From assembly GCA_019828595.1 (NCBI GenBank), contig JAHQRK010000030.1:620001-684000 (forward strand): a DNA stretch of 64,000 nucleotides. Direction: 5' to 3'. The stretch comes from Aphanomyces cochlioides. Its lineage: Eukaryota > Oomycota > Saprolegniomycetes > Saprolegniales > Verrucalvaceae. The notes under the pieces were generated by a model. The model saw only the letters and a program-made list of their open reading frames with translations, searched no databases and had not been told where the DNA came from. A program made the position numbers and the translations under genes. Shown piece by piece: positions 1-9,213 of this stretch; within the stretch, counting starts at the first letter, position 1, and the number at the start of each line of letters is the position of its first letter.

Positions 1-383
1 CCTGATATCTGACATCGTCCACGCAGTACAGTCACGTCCACGAACAGACGACGTCTGCACTGTATCGACACCGTAGGACAATTGTGTTTAGGGCTTTGTC
101 GCTCACATTTGAAGGCACCAATTTTCTTGGAGAAAAATGAAGTATATAAAAACCAAGTATAATTTTCTTACGTCCCAATTGGTGGACTGAAGAACACAAG
201 AACCCTGACGACTTATCAATTTGATCTACCCAAGACTTTTTTCTATACAATTTGTATGTTTGGAATAGAGATTTGGAGTCAAAACTCTCCACCGAACAGC
301 TATAATCGTCATATTCCTTTATGGCGTGTACAATTACAAACTTTATGCAGGTTACAATGTTGTTATATTAGATAAAAATGAAA
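1..383. other. Intergenic, no gene seen
   Basis: AT-rich sequence without a convincing coding region; the open frames present are short and lack recognisable domains. It forms the 3' flank of the tRNA-like gene on the minus strand, where a run of five T (in the tRNA sense, shortly after position 384) could end Pol III transcription. Confidence 0.5.
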
Positions 384-457
384 TATCAAAGAAGGGACTC
401 GAACCCTTAAATTTTACATCCTAAGTGTAACGTGTTTACCAATGCCACTACTTTGAT
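384..457 (-). tRNA. tRNA-like gene, anticodon UAG (Leu-type)
   Basis: The minus strand folds into a full cloverleaf: a 7-bp acceptor stem without mismatches, a 3-bp D stem, a 5-bp anticodon stem with a 7-nt loop CTTAGGA, a 5-nt variable loop and a 5-bp T stem with loop TTCGAGT. The anticodon read from the loop is UAG (codon CUA, Leu), with G37 and discriminator A73, both usual for leucine tRNAs. The B box GGTTCGAGTCC matches the Pol III consensus exactly; the A box is weaker. A T-run follows the 3' end. The odd point is the short variable loop: cytosolic leucine tRNAs normally carry a long variable arm, so this may be an unusual or organelle-derived tRNA, or a tRNA-derived repeat. Confidence 0.65.
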
Positions 458-688
458 AATATTATTTATTATTTATACCTGCTACTACTCCATCCAACTT
501 GCGAAGTCAGGTTTTCATTGGAAGAGTCATCAAAAATCGAGGAAATTTTTTCTCGTCATTTCATTGGTAGAAATGAGTTCAGCAATACAAGGCGATTCGT
601 TTGCCGCCTTTATCGTGAAATTTGGCGCCATGGCACACAAGAAACATGCAACGAAACATATATACTTGATTAAAGTATAGGCAAGTCA

Positions 689-1963
689 TTGCATCATTTT
701 CCAACGAAAATGAAGGAGCGCAAGATCCTTTCTGAGAGTTCCAAAGTCGCAATTTATGCACAACTTACTATGAACGCGTCCAGTGGTAAGCCGAAGTATG
801 GCGAAATAAAGCGTCTTGCGGGAGTCCATGGTGTTTGCGAGCGCACCATCATGCGCGTATGGGAAAAGGGGGAATCCAAACAATCGTTTGCCATCAGACG
901 CAAGAAGCGACGAACAGAAAAGGATGTGCGAGAGTTTCAAGTGCGGGTTTCAAAGCTATCACCGATAAAACGTCAAGACTTGGCAACGATGGCAGCTGCT
1001 CTATCCATGCCAAAGTCAACGTTGCACGTGAGGATCAAGAACGGCGAGCTTGTACAAGGCAAATCGAAAGCACGTCCATTGTTGACGGACGAGAACAAGA
1101 AGGCTCGACTGAATTACTGCCTGTCCTTTTCAACGTTGTCAAACGGTGATGCTCAGTATGATCAATTCACTGACCATGTCTTTCTTGACGAGAAATGGTT
1201 CTATATGCGCAAGATTAGAAACAAAATTTGTCTTGCACCCTGGGAAGATGTACCTAATCTGCCGGTAAAGAACCAGCGCTTCCTGCCAAAGGTCATGTTT
1301 CTCACTGGAATTGCTCGCCCACGTACTGTGAATGGTGCTGCGTTCGACGGCAAGATTGGTGTATGGCCGTTTCTCGAGGCTGTGCCTGCAAAGCGTTCAA
1401 GCCGTCTACGCCCTGCTGGTACCATTGAAATGAAAGCGATCGCTGCGACCAAGGAGTCCTACAAGAAGCTCCTGATTGACGAAGTTTTACCAAGAATTCA
1501 TGCCTTGTTTCCATCAGACACGCGTATGATCTTTGTTCAGCACGACAATGCCTCGCCCCACGGCGTTGAGACCGACTCGGATGTCGTTCAAGCTTGCTTG
1601 AAGAATGGGCGCGAGATTGTCTTTGGAATGCAACCTCCAAACAGTCCCGACTTAAACATATTGGACTTGGGTATCTTCAACGCAATGCAAGCGAAACAGC
1701 TCAAGATGCCGTCGACTACAATGGACGAGCAGATTCGGAATGTGAGATCTGCTTTTGATGCCTTACCAGTTGCGACTGTAGAAAATGTATTCATTACACT
1801 CCAGGGAGTGATGCAATCAATCGTCGAATGTGATGGTGACAATTGTTACAAGCTCAAACATGTCAACAAGCCACGAAAGCGTCGCCTTGGTCAACTTGAT
1901 GGCCCATTGAGCTGGCCAGCTGAAGCTCTTTTGTCTGCCTCTTTGCAAGCCGTTCATATTTGA
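689..1963 (+). CDS. Mariner-like (DD39D) transposase
   Basis: A single uninterrupted 424-residue frame. The N-terminal third is basic with helix-turn-helix character. The catalytic core carries the three acidic positions of the Tc1/mariner superfamily: the first D in HVFLDEKWFY, the second in FVQHDNASPH, and the third in NSPDLNILDLGIF. Counting from the second D to the D of ILDLG leaves 39 residues, the DD39D spacing known from plant and oomycete mariner-like elements. An internal ATG at the KMKERK stretch could be the true start. No terminal inverted repeats were recognised in the flanks, so the element ends are undefined, and whether it can move is unknown. No frame break is seen, which suggests fairly recent activity or selection. 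Confidence 0.85.
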   Translation: MHHFPTKMKERKILSESSKVAIYAQLTMNASSGKPKYGEIKRLAGVHGVCERTIMRVWEKGESKQSFAIRRKKRRTEKDVREFQVRVSKLSPIKRQDLATMAAALSMPKSTLHVRIKNGELVQGKSKARPLLTDENKKARLNYCLSFSTLSNGDAQYDQFTDHVFLDEKWFYMRKIRNKICLAPWEDVPNLPVKNQRFLPKVMFLTGIARPRTVNGAAFDGKIGVWPFLEAVPAKRSSRLRPAGTIEMKAIAATKESYKKLLIDEVLPRIHALFPSDTRMIFVQHDNASPHGVETDSDVVQACLKNGREIVFGMQPPNSPDLNILDLGIFNAMQAKQLKMPSTTMDEQIRNVRSAFDALPVATVENVFITLQGVMQSIVECDGDNCYKLKHVNKPRKRRLGQLDGPLSWPAEALLSASLQAVHI

Positions 1964-3143
1964 TTTTGTCCAATGTATGCTGATCTATTTTCATTTTGAC
2001 CAATAGAAGGAAAACCTGACATGTTAGATTGGATTTTCCTAAAATAAAATCCTGACTTCGGAAGTTGGATGGAGTAGTATTGGACTTGAACCAATAACCT
2101 TTTTTAATAGGATCAGATTTTTTTGACATTGGAAGTTCCAGCACTCTTTCCTTGACAAGAGTGATGTCAAGTCGAAGCCTGCGATCTTAAATACTCTCTG
2201 AATCATGGCCAAGGTCTTTTGTGTTATTCTCCACTCATGTTGAAAAGCTGGATTGGTGCATATTGCAGACACAAATACGGTGCCAAAATGTGCATACAAT
2301 AGCCCTAAATCACATATACTATTAATAAAAACAAGTTATGTTCTCAAGAGGAGAGGTTGAATCTAAGACCAGCACTGTGGCTGAAGGAGAAATCGTGTTC
2401 TCCAACTGTGAGTTGTCTGTATGATCAATTTCAAGGCAAATATACAGTATAAGAATACTGGATATTTCGTGGAAAGATGTCGATCGCTAGTCTATCTCGT
2501 TGGGACATGGTGGTGGGCGGTACTGTATTGTTCCATACTGTAGAACATTTGCGCGAAACGGAGAGGTCGCTAAGCACACGCCCGAGTGACTCGACTCTTG
2601 TCTTTTGAGTGATATTGCAGGGGGGCTTTCCTCCAGTGGGGGAGCAACTGGTAAAACCTGTGTCCATCGTTGACGTAGACTTGACTAGGATTATCTCTCC
2701 GAATGGAAGTCGAGAGGGAAGCATTCGATTGCTGATCAACCAAAAGTAGTGGTTAAGCGAGCGTAGAAGTCGTCAAGTGGGCTCTTCCTCCCTTGCGAAA
2801 CTTCATTGCTAGCGATTCGGCAGCGTGAGCACGATCATGCCACGACAGCTCGCAACTTTCAGTCTTTGCTCGAGAGGACATCAGTATACCTCTTGACGAG
2901 CAGAACAAGATGCAATGCTTCGTTTCTGTTGAAAGGAATGAGCGATGGCAGTCGAGATGGTGTGGTCGAGCCACTCACCAAAGCCGAGGTAGAGTGAAAA
3001 GTTTTCTGTGGGCGGATGATGCTGAGGCGGGAGGTCCAAGGTGCACCAACAAGGGAAATGTATGTATTTCCCAGGGGTCAGTTTGACCATAAGGCCATTT
3101 TCAGATGAGAGACACACGCAATCGCAGGGGCAAGAAGGAGTAG
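1964..3143. other. Non-coding region between mariner ORF and DIRS element
   Basis: No gene could be supported. Around 2068-2086 the minus strand contains a 5-7-5 T-arm-like hairpin with a good B box, but the rest of a tRNA cloverleaf does not form. From about 2430 onward the sequence becomes more GC-rich like the neighbouring DIRS-type element and may be its downstream terminal region. Confidence 0.4.
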
Positions 3144-4139
3144 TTATTGCCCGGCCAGCCAAGGGTGTGGCGTGGCGGTAGCCTCGATGGAGAATGGTGT
3201 GGACACCATGCGAGCCGCCATAGCACCGATTGACGGGTGGTCGATGCGGGTGTAGAGCTTGTATGCGTCGCTCTTCCAGCGGCCAAACCGTTGGATGGAG
3301 AGATCCGATGCACCTCCGCGGAAGAGCGCAGTTGCGCCGCCGCTGCGAAGCGAGTCCGTCGAGTACTTGGTGGGGTCTTTGCCGATAGAGGCGGCAGCGG
3401 ACTTGATTTGTCTTGCAAGTGCTTCGCAAGTAAGGTGTTGCTGGGCTGTGATGGAGCAGAGCGCTTCAGTTGGGGCAGCGCCCCGAGCAATCCCCAAACT
3501 GTAGAGCAGCCAACCCGCCAGCACGGGGCAAAGCCATGGCAAACCTGAGCGGGTTAGGACCAGGTGTGTTCCTGCTGCCACTAGGTCCGTCTTTGAGGAT
3601 GGTATGTACAATTGGACTGCAGCGGCGTCGCTTAAGTTTGTTGTTTGTCTTTCGTTGTGATCGAGGAATAAGATGTCGCGCTGGCGGATGGAGTGCTGGG
3701 AGTAAGTCCCGTCGGTTGCAAGGTATTCGGAGCGCTGTAGAAGGAAGAAATAAGCCAGGACCGTAGAGCCCCACAAGACTCGGTCGTGGGTGATGGAGAG
3801 ATCAAGGGAGCTCCGAAGGGCAATGGTAGCTGGTGCTTTGGCGAGGTTGTCATGTCGTAGGCGGGCAAGGCCTGCAAACTCGATGCTGTGTGAGCGTGTG
3901 AGGCCGACTGCGTAGTTGGAGTGGCACTGGTGGAACCACGAGACGATGGATAGCTTTCCTCTGATTGTGGGGGCAGAGTTGGAGATTGCTGGGTGCCAAA
4001 GGTGTTTGGCGAATTGAAGGAGCCTCGCGGAGTGTATCTCGCATTTTGCATCGAGGATGGGATGGAAGTTCTTTGACGTAGCGTAGCGGCACCATTCGTT
4101 CCAGATCGTGATGTAGCGCTGTTTGGAGCTTGGTGCCAA
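3144..4139 (-). CDS. Tyrosine recombinase of DIRS-like element
   Basis: A frame of 331 residues starting from a non-ATG codon; the sense continues upstream in the same frame, so expression probably relied on fusion to the RNase H frame, which it overlaps. The C-terminal catalytic block is recognisable: an arginine in LLQRSEYLAT, then STDSLRSGGATALFRGG (the HxxR-type box with S in place of H) and GRWKSDAYKLYTR, which supplies the W and the presumed nucleophilic tyrosine. The N-terminal part KQRYITIWNEWCRYA resembles the SAM-like DNA-binding half of these recombinases. In DIRS elements this enzyme inserts a circular cDNA. Upstream pol breaks make this copy unlikely to act on its own. Confidence 0.8.
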   Translation of the reverse strand: MAPSSKQRYITIWNEWCRYATSKNFHPILDAKCEIHSARLLQFAKHLWHPAISNSAPTIRGKLSIVSWFHQCHSNYAVGLTRSHSIEFAGLARLRHDNLAKAPATIALRSSLDLSITHDRVLWGSTVLAYFFLLQRSEYLATDGTYSQHSIRQRDILFLDHNERQTTNLSDAAAVQLYIPSSKTDLVAAGTHLVLTRSGLPWLCPVLAGWLLYSLGIARGAAPTEALCSITAQQHLTCEALARQIKSAAASIGKDPTKYSTDSLRSGGATALFRGGASDLSIQRFGRWKSDAYKLYTRIDHPSIGAMAARMVSTPFSIEATATPHPWLAGQ

Positions 4140-4940
4140 AGCTGCGAGTTGCAGCGCGCGCTGGCGGGAGGTACAGGTAGCGTTGGGTGGGAGGCACCAG
4201 AGTTTGCGACCATCCTTTGGTTGACGCCGTCCAGAGCTGGCGGTGGTGTGGACTGCTCAATCTCGAGCCGGCGTCGGCGAGGACGTTGAGGTGCCCTGGG
4301 ATGTGGGTTGCTGACACGTGTAGGCGGTTGAGTGCGAGATGACGAGCGAGGCATCGGTTGAGTTCGCGAGCGTACGTGTTGGTGCTGGATAGAGAGTTGG
4401 ACCAGGCGAGTGCGGTCGTGTTGTCCGTTGCGATTTGGATGTGGATCGTGCGGGCACCAGCAGGGTCAGCGAGGTCTTGGCCCCAGATTGCAATTGCCAG
4501 TGCGATGCACCAATGCTCGCGGACATTGATGGAAAACCAGTCGTCTCGTGGTGTGGGCCGGATATGGCTCGTGCTGGGTACGCTGTGATTGGGCAGACGA
4601 CCGGATAATTGGCTGTACTTGAAATGCTTGATCAGCGCGAGTTTGGAGTGGTCGAACCGGAGGACAATGAACCTGCGACAGGTGCTGTCCACGATTGCGA
4701 GCCCTTCGTCGCTGGCGTCCATTGTGAGAGTGCGAGAAGGTGTTGACTCGTGGGCGAACAGTGAGGTGGGGACACCTTGCAGCAAGTTGCGGGTGAGCAT
4801 GTTTGCGAACCACTGCAAGTCAAGCTTGGAGTTGATATCGAGGTTGTAGTGGTGGAACCGTTCATCTGGCGGAGTTGGCACTGGAGTTCTTGGTAGAAGG
4901 CTCGCGCGGGTGGGATACAGGAGCAGAGGTGGCCTTCCCG
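3850..4940 (-). CDS. RNase H domain of DIRS-like element
   Basis: This frame holds the four acidic positions of an RNase H fold in order: D in LTMDASDEGLAIVD, E in NVREHWCIALA, D in IQIATDNTTALAWSN and D in HIPGHLNVLADAGSR. It follows the RT and precedes the recombinase, as expected for the group. The open frame extends upstream to 5340, but that part overlaps the RT gene in another frame and is treated as shadow; the start given is where RNase H-type sense begins. It has no start codon of its own. The sense upstream (FYQELQCQL) lies in yet another frame, showing that the RT-RNase H join is broken. Confidence 0.75.
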
Positions 4941-6481
4941 CGATCAAGAATGTTGTTGACTCGTGCTCGTGCCTTTTCGATTTTGGCTGGAGGCATCGAG
5001 ACGCTGGCATTGTTAAGGTCCCAGTCGAGGCCGAGCGCGTGCAGATGACTCGTCCATTTTGTGAATTTCTTCTCATTGATTGCCGTTGGACCCAGTGTTG
5101 CGAGTATGGATAGTCTGAGGGCTGCCTCTGCTGAGGTTGTACGATGCGGCGTATCAAGCTCAATAAGAATATGGTCATCGATGTAGTTGTATCCCCAGAA
5201 GCAGGACGTGTCGCTGGAGCTGCTGGGTGCAATAGACGCCGGTGATTCACGTGAAACCAGCCATGAGATTGCGTTTCCAAAGGAACAGTAAATGTTGGGG
5301 CTGCCGCACCAGCCGAACGGAGCCGACAGATCGAAACCAATGATGTCGAGGGACGGGATGGAGAGGCCGAAGGGGGCGCAGCAGTGTTCGTTGGCGCTCA
5401 TGTGGCGGTATGCCGATGCCACGTCGCCAGCCATGCCAACCACCGAGGTGTTGAGCGGTTTGGTCTCGTGTAGATAGGTAATACGCCTTGCAACGTCGGA
5501 GATGCGGGGCCAGTCGACGTATGGCAGTTCACTTTTGTCGGTGCAGTCGTTGATGGAGGCGCCGTGGGGGAAAGATAGATCGTGAATTAGTCGGCCGTCG
5601 ATGCTCAGTGGGGTGTCTTTCTTTTGAACGACACCCAAAGGGCTGAGAAACATGGATTTGCTCCAGCGTGAGGGGAAGTCATGGTGCAGGAGGAGGTATT
5701 GGCCAGACTCCTGGCCACTGCGCGGCAGTTTCAGCACGATGTGTGGGTTGTCTCGAGCAGATTTGTGATTCGATGGCGCGGCTGCTGGACGTGGTGGTTC
5801 CTTCGGCCATGGTACTCTGAAGCCGTGAGTTGCGGCATCAGTTAGGGTGTGCAGTTGGGGGTGATTGTGGTAGAGCAGTTGAAGGAAGTCTGGACGCAAG
5901 GCCTTGTTGGGGCGGGGGTCGAGCGGTGTTTGACCGCGTATGAAGCGGATAAGTGATGGGAGGTCAGTATCGTGACGGAGGGCATAAGCGGACAGCGCTC
6001 TTGCGGTTGTGAGGTCGATGGGGTCGCTGGTGGGTGGTGTCTGGGAGCTGATACCCAGTGCCGCGCGTGTCGACGAGCGTATACGCGAGGTTTGTTGGTC
6101 GAATTCGAGTTGGAGTGCAGCATGAACGCGGTGTACTAGCTCGAAGGTGACGTCGGCTTGCGGGAGGACGTATGAGGACGTGCCCATGGGGAGGGCGATG
6201 TCTTGTGTGGTGCCTTGTGGCGGGCGGATAATACGTTGCAGTCGTTGGACAGTGGTCGCTGCGTTGGCCGCAGGGGTTGAGAGGGATGCGCTCGCGGGCC
6301 GTGACGACTTGGCGGAGACTGTGAGACTTGACGGTGCACAGGGGGACCGCCGTGCGCTGAGTGGCACGGGCACTGCTGCCGTTGGCGGTGGACAGCTTAA
6401 CCGACTCGCGCAGCTGGAAGCTGGCGCCAGGACTGTGAGACTTAACGGTGCACAGGGGAACCGCCGTGCGTTGAGTAGCAC
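4862..6481 (-). CDS. Reverse transcriptase of DIRS-like element
   Basis: A 539-residue frame, in the same reading frame as the upstream gag-like ORF but separated from it by a stop. RT motifs are clear: SPLGVVQKKD, GRLIHDLSFPHG, MAGDVASAYRHM with a catalytic D, and the metal-binding YIDDHILIE (YxDD). The frame ends with unrelated residues after NNILDRGKATS, where homologous sense shifts frame, so the C-terminus is corrupted. The Pro/Ser/Ala-rich N-terminal 100 residues contain an internal duplication (38-residue period). The open frame begins at a GTG, so the true translation start is not resolved. Confidence 0.8.
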   Translation of the reverse strand: MLLNARRFPCAPLSLTVLAPASSCASRLSCPPPTAAVPVPLSARRSPCAPSSLTVSAKSSRPASASLSTPAANAATTVQRLQRIIRPPQGTTQDIALPMGTSSYVLPQADVTFELVHRVHAALQLEFDQQTSRIRSSTRAALGISSQTPPTSDPIDLTTARALSAYALRHDTDLPSLIRFIRGQTPLDPRPNKALRPDFLQLLYHNHPQLHTLTDAATHGFRVPWPKEPPRPAAAPSNHKSARDNPHIVLKLPRSGQESGQYLLLHHDFPSRWSKSMFLSPLGVVQKKDTPLSIDGRLIHDLSFPHGASINDCTDKSELPYVDWPRISDVARRITYLHETKPLNTSVVGMAGDVASAYRHMSANEHCCAPFGLSIPSLDIIGFDLSAPFGWCGSPNIYCSFGNAISWLVSRESPASIAPSSSSDTSCFWGYNYIDDHILIELDTPHRTTSAEAALRLSILATLGPTAINEKKFTKWTSHLHALGLDWDLNNASVSMPPAKIEKARARVNNILDRGKATSAPVSHPREPSTKNSSANSAR

Positions 6482-6510
6482 GGGAACTGCTGTCGATGGC
6501 GGTGTACAGC
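6321..6510 (-). repeat. 114-bp period direct repeat in RT leader
   Basis: About 76 bp at 6321-6396 recur at 6435-6510 with roughly 88-90% identity. The 114-bp spacing equals 38 codons, so the duplication keeps the RT frame and yields a repeated Ala/Ser/Pro-rich stretch (RRxPCAPxSLTV) in the linker ahead of the RT domain. Confidence 0.8.
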
Positions 6511-6556
6511 GGACCGGGTCCCCCCTGTGTGGGTGGGACGCGGGGGGAATGGCGCG

Positions 6557-7588
6557 TCACGCTAGGTGACGGTACTCTGACTTGAGGCCGTCGAGTGCGC
6601 TTGACATGTACGCCGTGAGGATGTCGGGGAGTTGTGATGGGATGCCGTGGATTCGTTGATGTGGTGGCTTGCCGCATAGGGTACCAAGGCCCCCTGCGGT
6701 GCAGTCTTTGTTGGAGAGGAACCGGATGCAAAGGTCGATGCCCTTCTGTTGCGAGATAACGGCACGGACGTTGTCGGGCATGCGTGTTTTTGCTTTATCG
6801 TGCTTGTGTTTGTGGTCGCGCGTGCCGTGGGCTTGCGAGGGTTGTTGTTTACTCTGGGGGGCTGCCGCGGACTTGGTGGTCTTGTTGAGGTGGCCCAAGA
6901 ACAGTACAAACGCCAGCCCCTTGAGGTCAAACTCGGATTTGTGTAGGAGGTGGGCTGGCGGGGAGGAGCTGTGCAGGGCGTTCTGTAGTATGGCGTGACG
7001 GAATGAGTGGAACTGTTGGTTGAGCCAGTTGACCATAAAGACCGTGTTGCCGTCGTCAATGAGTCTCTGAGTTTTGAGTTGGGAGACAAATTGCCGCGCA
7101 GCTCGCAGATAGTCGTGTGCTAGTTGCGACCCGAAGCCGGTGGTGTCAAAGAAGTTGCCGAGGACCTCGAGCGCGTCGAGAATGCATTGTATTGACTTCA
7201 GCGTTGAGGGGTTCGGTGGAGCCACTGTGTGAGCATAACGGCGACCGCCGGCGGCGTCGGGAGCCCAGTTGATCTCCTCGTCGTGGCCGATGGAACGGAA
7301 GTGATCGAGAGAGAGCTGGCCGTAGCCGAAGGAGAAATCGTACAGGTGGATCAGAGTGCCGGGGTGTGTCCTGTAGCCGTGAGGAGCCGCGTCCATGACT
7401 CTGCTGAAGAAGTCGGCTGGAGCGATGTGAGCGAGTGCAGGGCTCGTTATGCGGAGGTGGACAGCCTCTTGGTGCGGGTTGGGCAGGAACGAGCTCTTGG
7501 CTGACTGCTTGGCTCGAAGGAATGCCTCGACGATGTCGTTCACTTGTACACTCTCAAGGGGTCTGCCCCGCGCTCGCGAGGCGGCCAT
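6557..7588 (-). CDS. Gag-like protein of DIRS-like element
   Basis: The ATG at 7588 (MAASRARGRP) gives a product of about 343 residues; the frame is open further upstream to 7801 but only through non-ATG codons. The middle part (LHDFSFGYGQLSLDHF-like and FDTTGFGSQLAHDYLRAAR-like stretches) is helical and resembles oomycete DIRS gag proteins in general character. Near the C-terminus a Cys/His cluster (CIRFLSNKDCTAGGLGTLC followed by HQRIH) could bind zinc and nucleic acid. It is the first ORF of the element and shares frame with the RT after a stop. The assignment rests mainly on position, so it is moderately sure. Confidence 0.6.
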   Translation of the reverse strand: MAASRARGRPLESVQVNDIVEAFLRAKQSAKSSFLPNPHQEAVHLRITSPALAHIAPADFFSRVMDAAPHGYRTHPGTLIHLYDFSFGYGQLSLDHFRSIGHDEEINWAPDAAGGRRYAHTVAPPNPSTLKSIQCILDALEVLGNFFDTTGFGSQLAHDYLRAARQFVSQLKTQRLIDDGNTVFMVNWLNQQFHSFRHAILQNALHSSSPPAHLLHKSEFDLKGLAFVLFLGHLNKTTKSAAAPQSKQQPSQAHGTRDHKHKHDKAKTRMPDNVRAVISQQKGIDLCIRFLSNKDCTAGGLGTLCGKPPHQRIHGIPSQLPDILTAYMSSALDGLKSEYRHLA

Positions 7589-8080
7589 GGCGACTGCGGC
7601 TTCGCTGCGATGAGGTGCTGCCGTGGGGCTAGGAGGCCGAATGAGCAGGCTACCGCTGAGGAGGCGGCGACCTGTGATTGGCTCCGCTTGATCTTCTAAT
7701 CTAAAACACAGTTTCGTCACCAAAACTACCCCGCCGCCGGCCGGACGAGACCTTTTAAAGGAATTATGCTGATGCTCAAGTTGAGTTAGGAGTGCACACA
7801 CTGTTCAAGGTTACAGATTTCGTCCCGATAGTATTCAGATTAACGAATTTTCTCGCGCAATTGTAGAACGTGTACAGTAGTTCCAGGCACCCATTTCTGT
7901 TCGAGAACTTGTCAGAGTCGACCCGTTCTTGCTTTGATTCAAGTCCGAAAATCGTGTGGTTGGACTTGCTTTGATTTCGCAGTGAATAATAGCCTACTCG
8001 GAGTACACATTTGTCGGTTCTTCATTGCGAATTTAATGCAAGTCCAATGTGCAACGAGACGACTCTGACAACGTCTCCCA

Positions 8081-8160
8081 CGTAGCTGGGACAACATGAG
8101 CGCATCTTTTGTCCACTACAACGTGGCAGGGAGAACATGAGTGTCTCTTTTGTTCATTAC
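8081..8160. repeat. 41-bp tandem repeat, two copies
   Basis: Units at 8081-8121 and 8122-8160 share CGTxGCxGGGAxAACATGAG and CTTTTGTxCAxTAC, with several substitutions. No function is apparent. Confidence 0.7.
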
Positions 8161-8178
8161 ATGTAGTGCTTCGCGCGG

Positions 8179-8239
8179 CAATTTTCAAGCCTAGCTACTG
8201 GATAAAATTTATACAGTTGCTTGGTTGGCTTGAAAATTG
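8179..8239. repeat. 13-bp inverted repeat, possible small MITE
   Basis: The arm CAATTTTCAAGCC at 8179-8191 is exactly complementary to 8227-8239, separated by 35 bp. Directly downstream lies the self-complementary GTATAATTATAC. A related stretch (CGGCAATTTTCAATCTAG) occurs near 11885, suggesting a dispersed family. Confidence 0.6.
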
Positions 8240-9213
8240 TATAATTATACAGTATAATTATAGCGAAGTTCGCGCCAAGGTAATCTTCATCGAGAATCCA
8301 GTTGGGAATCATCTCTGCATAATCACTGTCCTCTTGTCGTCCTTGTTTCAAAAAAGAGTGTGGGGTCGCTCTTCAGCCACGCGCCGTTCTTCTTCGCCAA
8401 GTACAGCGTCAAAGTCGCTGGATACACCTCAACACGATTGCCCACGACTCTGTATCTGTCAGCAATAGCCTCCTGCAGCGCTTCGACTTAGTTCCTTCGT
8501 CATACACCGCACATTCCAGCTCCATCTCGTCCATGTTTCGTCTCCCCAGAAAGTTCGAGACTGAGAGAAACAAAGAACGAGAACAAACCGTAAATTCGAT
8601 ACCCTCCTCCAATTGATGATGCTATTGACGCCATTCTTATCACCATCGACACAAACAGCGTTTTTTATGCCTCTCTCGCGGTGTAGCTCTGAAACCTGAT
8701 GTCCAATACTCTGTTTATTGACTTAAAGAATTAGTGCCACCTTAGAATACGAACCACCCACTTCTGAACCAAGCCGAGCGTCAATTTGTCCTCTACCTGA
8801 AAAATTCACCAGCGGTGCATGCGTGCAGTAGATGGTGTTTAAGAGTTAGGTTTGTAAGATTTCGAAGAAATCGTGCGGTTCATCCAGGAAATTGCACTCG
8901 AGCTCTTCTTCGTCACAGGAATAAATATCTGCATTAGGGGGGTTCCGAGAAGGGTCTCTAACCTTTACGAAAAGGATTATTTTGAAGTTGTCTTTCAATG
9001 GAAAAGGGCCATGCCACCGCTCTGGGAGTTAATTCTTCCATGCAAAAATAATTTCAAGAAACTTTCTGCCATGTTCTAGCAGTTGTGGGTAATAGAATGT
9101 TCACTAAGACATGGAGTTTGCCAAAAATCAACACGTCTCATCGAGTAGGTTGATATTTTTGATACCATGTTTGTGAAATACTTGACTCTGTAATACCACC
9201 AAATTATGCATCG

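Larger units (their letters stand above)
3144..7801 (-). mobile_element. DIRS-like tyrosine-recombinase retrotransposon, decayed
   Basis: On the minus strand the order is gag-like ORF, reverse transcriptase, RNase H and tyrosine recombinase, the arrangement of DIRS-group retrotransposons, which integrate with a tyrosine recombinase rather than a DDE integrase. Base composition is clearly more GC-rich than the surroundings. The three pol domains lie in three different frames. Between RT and RNase H the coding sense passes through all three frames within about 100 bp, which implies several indels and probably a small deletion, so this copy is very likely dead. Neither split direct repeats nor inverted terminal repeats were found by eye; the span given is only the coding part. 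Confidence 0.85.
7802..9213. other. Gene-poor stretch with small repeats
   Basis: No gene could be supported. It contains a 41-bp tandem repeat (8081-8160) and a 13-bp inverted repeat (8179-8239) next to an AT-rich self-complementary stretch. A minus-strand frame at 8409-8612 (67 codons, MEEGIEFTV start) has no recognisable domain and may be chance. Confidence 0.4.

Noticed and set aside
2060..2130. Second tRNA gene on the minus strand
   Set aside because: A T-arm with a B box (GGTTCAAGTCC) is present, but no consistent anticodon stem forms and the acceptor stem has mismatches.
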